From CG2-30-58-95 sp964618215 (GTDB taxonomy: Bacteria > Chloroflexota > Anaerolineae > Anaerolineales > Villigracilaceae): a stretch of 64,000 bases of DNA. Location of the stretch: NCBI GenBank assembly GCA_964618215.1, contig CAZTZE010000017.1, positions 8,645-72,644 on the forward strand. The letters are read 5' to 3'. A model generated the notes under the pieces. It had not been told where the DNA came from, ran no database searches, and worked only from the letters and a program-made list of their open reading frames with translations. Made by a program: the position numbers and the translations under genes. Shown here piece after piece: positions 42,565-49,989 of the stretch. Within the stretch, counting starts at the first letter, position 1. Each line of letters starts with the position of its first letter.

Positions 42565-43265
42565 GAACGGCTCTGCCTGCGCTGCTGCGCCATCGTCAGT
42601 ACGTAGTTGATCATAAATGCCAGAGAGAGCAGGATCAGCCCCAGGGCAATAGCGCGGTCGAAGTTGCCTTTGCCGGTCTCCAGGACGATGGCTGTGGTCA
42701 GGACGCGCGTCTGGAAGCGGATGTTTCCGCCGATCATCATCGAAGCGCCGATCTCAGAAATGGCCCGGCCGAAACCGGCCATCAGCGCGGCCAGCAGGCC
42801 CAGCCGCGCTTCCCACCAGAGCAGCGCGATCATTTGCAGTTGGGATGCGCCCAAGCCGAGCAGTTGCAGGCGCAGGCGCGGGTCGAGTTGTTCCAGGGCA
42901 GCGGCGGTCAGGCCGGTGATGACCGGCGTGGCGATGATGACCTGGGCGAAGATCATGGCTGAGGGAGTGTAGATGAGATTTAAAATACCCAGCGGCCCGC
43001 TGCGCCAGAGCAGAATGGCGGCCAGCAGCCCGACTACGACTGGCGGGATGGCCATGCCGGTGTTGACCAGTCCAAGCAGAAGGCTGCGTCCGCGAAAACG
43101 ATGAAGGGTGAGGAGTGTGCCGAACGGCAGGCCGATGACCAGGCTGATGATAGTCGCCAGTCCTGAAACGCGCAGGGTCAGCAGGGTGATGAAGCGAATT
43201 TCCGGGTCTCCATGCAGGAGCAGGTTAAAGGCGTCATGAAATCCTTGCCAGATCCAGTCCATCAC
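42561..43265 (-). CDS. tupB: ABC transporter permease, tungstate type
   Basis: 234 residues with five to six membrane segments. The ATPase contact loop is QLLGLGASQLQMIALLWWEARLGLLAALMAGFGRAISEIG, here quoted in parts: LLGLGASQ, then EARLGLLAAL and GFGRAISEIG. GMAIPPVVVGLL and IGGNIRFQTRVLTTAI also match the TupB/ModB group. It overlaps both neighbours by four bases. Confidence 0.9.
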   Translation of the reverse strand: MMDWIWQGFHDAFNLLLHGDPEIRFITLLTLRVSGLATIISLVIGLPFGTLLTLHRFRGRSLLLGLVNTGMAIPPVVVGLLAAILLWRSGPLGILNLIYTPSAMIFAQVIIATPVITGLTAAALEQLDPRLRLQLLGLGASQLQMIALLWWEARLGLLAALMAGFGRAISEIGASMMIGGNIRFQTRVLTTAIVLETGKGNFDRAIALGLILLSLAFMINYVLTMAQQRRQSRS

Positions 43266-44110
43266 GGCAATCCCAGGTCGGTTTCGCTTTTACTGGCGTC
43301 GGGGAAGAAGAGCGGCTGACCGTACTCGCTCACCCCGAATTGGCCGATCAACGCCTGTGTTTCTGGGGCAAGCAGGAATTCGGCAAAAGCGCGGGCGCCG
43401 TTCAGGTTGACCTGCGGCCATTTTTCCGGGTTGACCACGATGACGTGGTAGATATTCAGCAGGGATGGGTCGCCTTCGAGTAGCACCTCCAGTTGGAGTG
43501 TGGCGCGGTTTGCCAGATAGGTGGCGCGGTCGGTCAGGGTGTAGGCCTGCTTTTCCGAGGCGATGCGCAGCGTCGCGCCCATCCCCTGGCCGGACTCGAT
43601 ATACCAGCCGCCGAGGGGGGGTGATCCGGCCGCTTCCCACAGACTGCGCTCCATCTTGTGCGTGCCGGAGTCGTCGCCGCGTGAGACGAATGGCGCGGCG
43701 GCGTTCGCTATCTGGATCAGGGCCTGTGTTGTGCTCGCTGCGCTCCTGACCCCCGCCGGGTCTGCCGCCGGGCCAACCAGGACGAAGTCATTATGCATGA
43801 CCAGGTGACGCTCCAGACCAAAGCCGGCCTGCATGAAGGCTTCTTCTGCCTTCGGCGAATGGACGAGCAGGATGTCGGCATTGCCTTCCTCGCCCATTTT
43901 CAGCGCCTGTCCCGTGCCCACGGCGACGGTTTTCACGGTGTAGCCGCTCTCTTGCTTGAACATCGGCACGAGCGCATCCAATAGACCGGAATCCTGCGTG
44001 CTGGTGGTGGTGGCGAGAATGATCTCCGGATTAACAGACGTGGCCTGGCAGGCGGTCAGCGCGGCGGCTAGAAGAATTACCAGTGAAACGAAATAGCTCA
44101 ACATTGTCAT
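43262..44110 (-). CDS. tupA: Tungstate-binding lipoprotein TupA
   Basis: 282 residues. A lipoprotein signal ends at LTAC (Cys21). The family signature TTTSTQDSGLLDALVP and GTGQALKMGEEGNADILLVHSP are the TupA oxyanion-pocket blocks, followed by HNDFVLVGP and SRGDDSGTHKME. It heads the transporter cassette. TupA-type proteins select tungstate over molybdate in known cases. The neighbouring AOR and hydroxylase genes make this fit. It overlaps the pyrophosphatase gene by four bases. Confidence 0.9.
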   Translation of the reverse strand: MTMLSYFVSLVILLAAALTACQATSVNPEIILATTTSTQDSGLLDALVPMFKQESGYTVKTVAVGTGQALKMGEEGNADILLVHSPKAEEAFMQAGFGLERHLVMHNDFVLVGPAADPAGVRSAASTTQALIQIANAAAPFVSRGDDSGTHKMERSLWEAAGSPPLGGWYIESGQGMGATLRIASEKQAYTLTDRATYLANRATLQLEVLLEGDPSLLNIYHVIVVNPEKWPQVNLNGARAFAEFLLAPETQALIGQFGVSEYGQPLFFPDASKSETDLGLP

Positions 44111-45453
44111 CGTTCCAGCAATCCCAACACCACCGGCAGCAATTGCTTTTTGCGCGAGACCACCCCTTCAGCCAGGCGCGTTCCGTCCGGCTGGAGCGGG
44201 TAGGGCAGGTCACTCAAATCGGCGGGCTCGTTGCTCAAGATCAATCGGCTCGAGCCGCGGATCACGTCGGTGACCATCAGCATGGCGAAATCCAGGGCGC
44301 GGCGTTCGCGCAGCGATTCCAGGGAAGCGATCAGGCCTATCAGATGTTCGGTAAATTGCATCGGATCCGTGACTTCAGCCTGGGCGATGGCGAAAGGATG
44401 TCCGCCGGCCTCGTAGATTTTCAAGTCGGTGTTGACCACCTCGTCCGGCGTGCGCGCGTCGATGCCCGAGCTGGCGTGCAACACTTGTTCCCCATAGGAT
44501 TGCACCGTTTCGCCAGCCAGAGGTGCGCCACGGATGAAGGCCCAGCGCCCCAGCCGTTCGGCAGCTTTGTGGTCGCGTTCGGTCGTGGTCGGTGAAGTCA
44601 GGATCAACGTGTCCGAAAGCAGACCGGCGAGCATCAGCCCGGCCAATGCCGGCGGCGCGCTCAAGCCGGCTTCTTCGATCCGCTCAGAAACGAGTGTACT
44701 GGTGCTTCCGACGATATCCACTGTGAAGCGGATGGGGATGTGGGTGGACGAATTGCCCAAGCGGTGATGGTCGAGGATTTCGAGCAATTCGGCCTCCTGG
44801 ATGGCGCCCAGCGCCTGGCGCGGCTCGTTGTGGTCAACCAGGATGACTTTCAAGCGAGGCGGATTCAGTGAGTCGCGCTGGCGACAAACCCCCAGATAGG
44901 AACCATTTTCATCCACCACCCAGAAGTCATCCCCTTCCTCGCGCAGGATACGGTTGAGCGAGTCGCGGATGCGGTTGTTGGCTTGAAAGCGAGGTATATC
45001 TGTCTTACAGGACTCGCGGCAGGGGGTTTCCAGGATTTCGACGATGGGCAATTCCTGCTGGCGCGGGTGCGGGCCTATCTTCCGGCTGATGAGATTGAAT
45101 AAACTTGCACCGGTGACCATGCCGTAGGGTGTGCCATCTTCGTTGATGACCGGGGCAATCCCCCAGGTGCGCAAGGCGATCTCCCAGGCGTCGCGCAGGG
45201 GGGCGTCTGGTGTGGCTGTGTCCAGCCGGCGGGTGACCGATTCGAAACGTGGCGAGGCGTCAGTGAGCAAGAGAGGCGCGTCGAGTCCCAGCCGTTTGAG
45301 CACCCAGGAGGTTTGCGGGTTGGTCGCGCCAGCACGGGCGGCGATGATATCGCCGCCATCGCGCTCGCGCAGCAGCCAGGCGTAGCCCATTGCGGCAGCA
45401 ATGGTGTCGGTATCCGGGTTGACGTGTCCGATGACGTAAATTTTGTCTGCCAT
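44107..45453 (-). CDS. ppaC: Manganese-dependent inorganic pyrophosphatase with CBS domains
   Basis: DHH-family enzyme that hydrolyses pyrophosphate. The metal-site motifs are GHVNPDTDT (9-17), VDHNE and DHHRLGNSSTH (about 245-255). Two CBS segments are inserted between them (about 70-125 and 160-205), so adenine nucleotides probably regulate activity; there is little room for a DRTGG domain. The 448-residue length fits the CBS form. ATG at 45453 is preferred over 45480, because it sits directly ahead of the GHVNPDTDT domain. It overlaps tupA by four bases; pyrophosphate removal may help cofactor synthesis. Confidence 0.92.
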   Translation of the reverse strand: MADKIYVIGHVNPDTDTIAAAMGYAWLLRERDGGDIIAARAGATNPQTSWVLKRLGLDAPLLLTDASPRFESVTRRLDTATPDAPLRDAWEIALRTWGIAPVINEDGTPYGMVTGASLFNLISRKIGPHPRQQELPIVEILETPCRESCKTDIPRFQANNRIRDSLNRILREEGDDFWVVDENGSYLGVCRQRDSLNPPRLKVILVDHNEPRQALGAIQEAELLEILDHHRLGNSSTHIPIRFTVDIVGSTSTLVSERIEEAGLSAPPALAGLMLAGLLSDTLILTSPTTTERDHKAAERLGRWAFIRGAPLAGETVQSYGEQVLHASSGIDARTPDEVVNTDLKIYEAGGHPFAIAQAEVTDPMQFTEHLIGLIASLESLRERRALDFAMLMVTDVIRGSSRLILSNEPADLSDLPYPLQPDGTRLAEGVVSRKKQLLPVVLGLLER

Positions 45454-45492
45454 TGTTACGTATCCAGGAATGTTTTCCAATCCAGCGTCTCA

Positions 45493-45744
45493 TCAGCGAG
45501 AAGAAGATTTCTTCCCTCTTTTTTTACTTGCATTGAGAACAGTCATGCCGATAATTTCATTCTTTTCATAACGGACAATGATGTCATTATCCAGTAGTTC
45601 CGAATCATCGGCCTGGCTGGGTTTCTTGAAGTTCAAGTAAAGTACGTCGGCCTCTTCGTCATAAGAGAGCCAGATGTTTCTTGGTCCGAATTGCAATACC
45701 TGCGGCACGAAAGTCAGAACGTGGTCAAGATTCACTGCGGCCAT
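45493..45744 (-). CDS. DUF2283 protein, candidate antitoxin
   Basis: 83 residues with the DUF2283 core: IWLSYDEEADVLYLNFKKPSQADDSELLDNDIIV in two parts, IWLSYDEEADVLYLNF and then ELLDNDIIVRY, ending in a Lys/Ser tail. Members are often the second gene of small toxin-antitoxin-like pairs. It overlaps the upstream partner gene by 13 bases. Confidence 0.8.
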   Translation of the reverse strand: MAAVNLDHVLTFVPQVLQFGPRNIWLSYDEEADVLYLNFKKPSQADDSELLDNDIIVRYEKNEIIGMTVLNASKKRGKKSSSR

Positions 45745-46037
45745 ACTTTCTTCCTCCTTTCAATCTGTTTCCAGCGCTTTGTCAAAAAGGCTGTGATGAC
45801 AAAGCCATCCTCTTTGCTAATTTCCCGATAAACGACGACCAAATATTTCCCGGGTTCAATTTCACGCGCGGCCAGCGTCTCACCACTATTACCCTCGAAA
45901 ACCGCCAGCGGCTGCTGGATCGCTTCAAGGACATCATAATAGTACCCTGCCATTTCGGCGTGTTCTTCTGTGATATGAACCCATCGTTCGGCAGGCAGCC
46001 GTATTGTAATGCCGTTAACTGATCTGGCGTTGTTCAT
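45732..46037 (-). CDS. Small protein paired with DUF2283, candidate toxin
   Basis: 101 residues. ITIRLPAERWVHITEEHAEM is followed by AGYYYDVLEAIQQPLAVFEG, then GKYLVVVYREISKEDGFVITAFLTKR. The strand order and the His/Arg set recall the phage-encoded barnase/EndoU/RelE-like (PBECR) nucleases that pair with DUF2283. It starts three bases behind the hydroxylase stop, so the pair is inserted in an operon-like run. Toxin activity is inference. Confidence 0.65.
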   Translation of the reverse strand: MNNARSVNGITIRLPAERWVHITEEHAEMAGYYYDVLEAIQQPLAVFEGNSGETLAAREIEPGKYLVVVYREISKEDGFVITAFLTKRWKQIERRKKVWPQ

Positions 46038-46040
46038 TAT

Positions 46041-49000
46041 TCACCTTGTTCTTAACGCCTTCCAGACCTTCTCCGGAGTGACCGGGTTCTCGTCCACGTT
46101 AATACCGACTGCATCCAGTATAGCATTTCCCACAGCCGGCGCAACCCCATCCATCGGGATCTCGGCCACAGCTTTGACCCCGAACGGGTGACTTGGCTCG
46201 AAGGTCTCGACGAAGATGGTCGTCAGTTCGGGCATCTCGTCAGCGCGGAAGATGTGGTAGTTGTCGAAGTCACGTTCGCGGGCGACACCTTTTTTATCAT
46301 ACACCATTTCCTCGCAGACGGCGTAACCGAGGGCCTGCGTCATGCCGCCTTCAACCTGACCGGAGGCGGTCTGCGGGTTGACGATGACGCCGCTATCCAC
46401 CGCCATGACCAGTTTGTCCACCGTCACCGCGCCGGTTTCGGTGTCCACTGTCACCTCGGCGAACTGGGCGGCGAACGGCGGAGGCGAGACAGGCGAGACG
46501 TAAGAGGCTACGGCCATGATCTGTTCCTGGTCGCTGTGATGGAGGGCGTTCAAGGCGATTTCGGCCAGAGAAATGCTTTCTCCACCAGGTGCGATTGCCT
46601 TTCGATTAGCGAGCCGTAAATCGGTAGACAAGTAGACAGGTACACCAGTACATCCTTTACTTGTTTCCTTGTTTACCTGTCTACGTTCAGTGAGCATTTT
46701 CGCAGCGCGGACTTTGACGCGCTCGGCCACTTGTTCGGCTGCCTTGACAACCGCCGCGCCGGATATATATGTTGTAGACGAGGCATACGCGCCTTTATCG
46801 AAGGGGGTGAAATCAGTGTCAGATGAATAGACGAGGATGTCCTCCAGCGGCACACCCAGCACCTCGGCGGCCATCTGCGCCAGGACGGTGTCGGACCCGG
46901 TCCCCAAGTCGGTTGCGCCGACGAGCAGGTTGAACGAGCCGTCGTCATTCATCTTTAGCGAAGCCCCACCCATGTCCAAATATGGGATGGCGGTGCCTTG
47001 CATAACCAGCGCGACGCCGATGCCTTTCCGCGTCGAACGTCGAACGTCGAACGTCGTGCCCGACTTTAGACGTTCGACGTTTGACGAAGTGTGCCATTCC
47101 TCGTTGCCATACTTCTCATCCCACCCAATCGCGGCTTTCCCCTGCTGGACACATTCTTCCAACCCAACCGTGTGGATGATCTCCGGGCGCGGCTCGCGGC
47201 CTTCGTTCCAGGCGGTGCTGAACGGGTGGAACTCACCCGGGCGGATGGCATTCTTCAGGCGGAACTCGAGCGGGTCGAGACCGAGGGCGCGGGCGATCTT
47301 TTCCATGTGACGTTCGACTGCCCAATAGCCCTGCGGCACGCCGTAGCCGCGATATGCCCCGGCTGGCACATGATTGGTATAAACCACGTCCGCATAAAAA
47401 CGGATGTTGGGCGACTTGCGATATTCGTTGTCACCTACATACAAGGCCATGGACTTGTGCCCGGTGTTGCCGGTGACGGTCAGGGCGTGGCAGCCATACG
47501 CGCCGGTATCTGACAAAACGCGCATCTCGTTGGCGGTGATCGTGCCATCCCGCTTGACGCCGGTCTTCATGCGGATGCGCATCGGGTGGCGCGAGCGGGA
47601 GGCGGTGAACTCCTCCTCGCGGCTGTACTCGATAAGCACCGGGCGGCCGGTGGCGATGGTCAGGTGGGCGGCCACGTCTTCGATCAGTACTTCCTGCTTG
47701 CCGCCGAACCCGCCGCCGATCCTGGGTTTGATGACGCGGATGCGTTTGACCGGCAGACCAAGCAGCGGCGCCAGCATCCGCCTGACGTGGAACGGGACCT
47801 GGGTGCTGGTGCGGATGACCAGGCGGTCGTCTTCGTCCCAATACGTGACTGCCACGTGAGGCTCGATGTGCGCCTGCTGGACTTTTGACACGACGTATTC
47901 GGCCTCGAAGACCTCGTCCGCCTCGGCGAAGCCTTTGTCCACGCTGCCGATATCAATGCGAATCTCAGCAGCCAGGTTTTTGGCCGGGTCGCAGACCGCA
48001 AACGGGACGTATTCCGGCTCGTCGTGCAGGATGGGCGCGCCCTTTTCCATGGCCTGGCGCATGTCCAGCACAGCGGGCAGGATTTCGTAATCCACCTCAA
48101 TCAGTTTGAGCGCGGCCTCGGCGATCTCCGGCGTCTCGGCGGCGACGAAGGCCACGCGGTCGCCGACGAAGCGGACTTTGTTATCCAGCGAAAAACTATC
48201 CAGCGGGCCGGGGATGGGGTCGGATTGCCCGGCGGTGGAATAGACTACGCGGGGGATCTCCTGCCAGGTCAAGACGGCCGCCACGCCTGGGAGGGCGCGC
48301 GCTTTACTGGCGTCAATCTTCTTGATGCGGGCGTGGGCGTGCGGCGAGTGCAGCACTTTGGCGTGCAGCATCCCGCGCATCTCGATATCCGCGGCGAAGG
48401 CGGGTTTGCCTTGTGCCAGTTTGACGGCGTCTACTTTTGGCTCAGGCTTGCCGACGGTCTGCCATTTGGTTGTCTGTGGTGCGACGACGATTTTGGGCAG
48501 AGTTAGTAAATTAGTACTTAGTAAATTAGTACTTAGTAAATTAGTAAATTGGTCGGTATCGGGTGGAGTGAGGGGATGCTCGTCGGGAGGCGTTCGCTTT
48601 TCCCAATTTGTTAATTCCAAATCTACTAATTTGCCATTCCCCATAATTTCTGCGGCTCGTAATACGGCTTGAACAGGCTTGAGATACCCTGTACACCGAC
48701 ACAGCACACCCGCGATGGCTTCACGAACTTCCGCCTCATCCGGGTTGGGATTCTTATCCAGCAAGGCTTTGGCGGCCAGGATTTGCGCCGGGGTGCAGTA
48801 GCCGCACTGGATGGCGCCGGTCTCGATGAAGGCTTGCTGGATTGGATGAAGGCCGCCAGTTTTTTTCCAACCTTGGTCAGAAACTTCGCCGAGTCCTTCG
48901 ATAGTGACGATGAAATGACCCTCGGCTTGCGCAGCCAGCATCAGTCCAGAGTTGACCGGTTTACCGTCCAGCAGGATAGTGTCCGCGCCAGTCAACCCGT

Positions 49001-49118
49001 GCTCGTCGCCAAATTTGACGCCGCGGAAGCCAAGTCGGCGGAGGGTGGAGAGGAGGGATTCGCCGGGGGAGGCGGCAAGTTCGTGAGATACACTGTTGAT
49101 GGTGAGGATGATATTCAT
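46041..49118 (-). CDS. Fused Fe-S/molybdopterin hydroxylase (xanthine dehydrogenase family) lacking the N-terminal 2Fe-2S ligands
   Basis: 1025 residues. Residues 1-75 have a ferredoxin-like fold, but the cluster cysteines are gone (Asp38, Thr43 and Asp46 in GDEHGLTGAD). The second cluster is intact: QCGYCTPAQ and LCRCTGY (about 110-152). A linker with TNLLS repeats (about 195-210) joins the Mo domains: GGGFGGKQEVLIED, EYSREEEFTASRSRHPM, and the late FGVKAVAEIPMDG holding the catalytic Glu. It resembles E. coli XdhD more than XdhA. Three low-complexity segments sit in the coding frame. ATG at 49118 begins the ferredoxin fold. The FAD subunit is at 62.2 kb. Confidence 0.9.
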   Translation of the reverse strand: MNIILTINSVSHELAASPGESLLSTLRRLGFRGVKFGDEHGLTGADTILLDGKPVNSGLMLAAQAEGHFIVTIEGLGEVSDQGWKKTGGLHPIQQAFIETGAIQCGYCTPAQILAAKALLDKNPNPDEAEVREAIAGVLCRCTGYLKPVQAVLRAAEIMGNGKLVDLELTNWEKRTPPDEHPLTPPDTDQFTNLLSTNLLSTNLLTLPKIVVAPQTTKWQTVGKPEPKVDAVKLAQGKPAFAADIEMRGMLHAKVLHSPHAHARIKKIDASKARALPGVAAVLTWQEIPRVVYSTAGQSDPIPGPLDSFSLDNKVRFVGDRVAFVAAETPEIAEAALKLIEVDYEILPAVLDMRQAMEKGAPILHDEPEYVPFAVCDPAKNLAAEIRIDIGSVDKGFAEADEVFEAEYVVSKVQQAHIEPHVAVTYWDEDDRLVIRTSTQVPFHVRRMLAPLLGLPVKRIRVIKPRIGGGFGGKQEVLIEDVAAHLTIATGRPVLIEYSREEEFTASRSRHPMRIRMKTGVKRDGTITANEMRVLSDTGAYGCHALTVTGNTGHKSMALYVGDNEYRKSPNIRFYADVVYTNHVPAGAYRGYGVPQGYWAVERHMEKIARALGLDPLEFRLKNAIRPGEFHPFSTAWNEGREPRPEIIHTVGLEECVQQGKAAIGWDEKYGNEEWHTSSNVERLKSGTTFDVRRSTRKGIGVALVMQGTAIPYLDMGGASLKMNDDGSFNLLVGATDLGTGSDTVLAQMAAEVLGVPLEDILVYSSDTDFTPFDKGAYASSTTYISGAAVVKAAEQVAERVKVRAAKMLTERRQVNKETSKGCTGVPVYLSTDLRLANRKAIAPGGESISLAEIALNALHHSDQEQIMAVASYVSPVSPPPFAAQFAEVTVDTETGAVTVDKLVMAVDSGVIVNPQTASGQVEGGMTQALGYAVCEEMVYDKKGVARERDFDNYHIFRADEMPELTTIFVETFEPSHPFGVKAVAEIPMDGVAPAVGNAILDAVGINVDENPVTPEKVWKALRTR

Positions 49119-49131
49119 GGTAGTGCTCCTG

Positions 49132-49552
49132 TGGACCTCTCCCCCGGCCCCTCCCCTGCAAGGGGAGGGGGTTGGGGGGTTAGGTCGCTCCGCACCTCTC
49201 CCCCGGCCCCTCCCCTGCAAGGGGAGGGGAGTTTGGGGAAGTGGCGAACTGTCCCCCCTTCCCTTGAAGGGAAGGGGGTTGGGGGGTTAGGTCGCTCCGC
49301 ACCTCTCCCCCGGCCCCTCCCCTGAGTGGGGAGGGGAGTTTGGGGAAGTGACGAACTGTCCCCCCTTCCCTTGAAGGGAAGGGGGTTGGGGGGTTAGGTC
49401 GCTCCACACCTCTCCCCCGGCCCCTCCCCTGCAAGGGGAGGGGAGTTTGGGGAAGTGGCGAACTGTCCCCCCTTCCCTTGAAGGGAAGGGGGTTGGGGGG
49501 TTAGGTCGCTCCGCACCTCTCCCCCGGCCCCTCCCCTGAGTGGGGAGGGGAG
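49132..49552. repeat. 107-bp tandem repeat array
   Basis: Three full units (49193-49299, 49300-49406, 49407-49513) plus a partial one on each side. Each unit holds two hairpins: cccctcccct-gcaa-ggggaggg and cccttccctt-gaag-ggaaggg. The units differ mainly in the loop (gcaa or gagt). It starts just ahead of the hydroxylase gene and runs into the 3' end of the DUF559 gene. A further fragment (cccccttcccttttagggaagggggccgggg) is at 49955-49990. Confidence 0.92.
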
Positions 49553-49941
49553 TCAGGGTGGTTAGTTAAAGTTTGGTTGCAGGCTGCCAGGATTTTTGAC
49601 AAGACAGCATTCAAATCGTTCTCGATCTCCTCGTTGCGGAATCTCAGGGTTTTGAACCCTCTATCTGTCAAAATAGCGTCGCGCTCCTGGTCGGCCGCGC
49701 GTTGGCTTTCGTGGATTTCGCCATCCACTTCGATTATAAGGGATGCGGCATGGCAATAGAAATCAACGATGTAGCCAAAGAGAATTTGTTGACGCCGGAA
49801 GTGCCAACCGCCGAGTTTGTTTGTTCGCAGGTTTTGCCACAGGATTCTTTCGGCGCTGGTCATGTTGCGGCGAAATTCCTTCGCCAGCGCGAACTTATCT
49901 TTGCTGATCGCCTGTCCGCGGATGATGTTTCTTTGCGCCAT
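49501..49941 (-). CDS. DUF559 (Vsr-like endonuclease fold) protein
   Basis: 146 residues. LAKEFRRNMTSAERILWQNL, then FRRQQILFGYIVDFYCHAASLIIEVDGEIHESQ shows the DUF559 pattern: D (VDFYC), E (IIEVDG) and H, in two parts as written. These belong to the PD-(D/E)XK/Vsr-like group. The last 25 or so residues (PDSPPHSGEGPGERCGAT) are read from the tandem repeat, so the natural end may have been lost. A similar gene sits at 55806. Confidence 0.85.
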   Translation of the reverse strand: MAQRNIIRGQAISKDKFALAKEFRRNMTSAERILWQNLRTNKLGGWHFRRQQILFGYIVDFYCHAASLIIEVDGEIHESQRAADQERDAILTDRGFKTLRFRNEEIENDLNAVLSKILAACNQTLTNHPDSPPHSGEGPGERCGAT

Positions 49942-49989
49942 GATACCTCGACGACTCCCCCTTCCCTTTTAGGGAAGGGGGCCGGGGGG

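Noticed and set aside
45456..45500. DETLDWKTFLDT-type reading frame between DUF2283 and the pyrophosphatase gene
   Set aside because: It could be another gene tail, but it is only 12 codons long and I cannot connect it with any intact gene in the window.
48669..49325. Plus-strand open frame over the hydroxylase N terminus and the repeat array
   Set aside because: Its translation follows the antisense of an intact gene and of the tandem repeat, without any recognisable domain.
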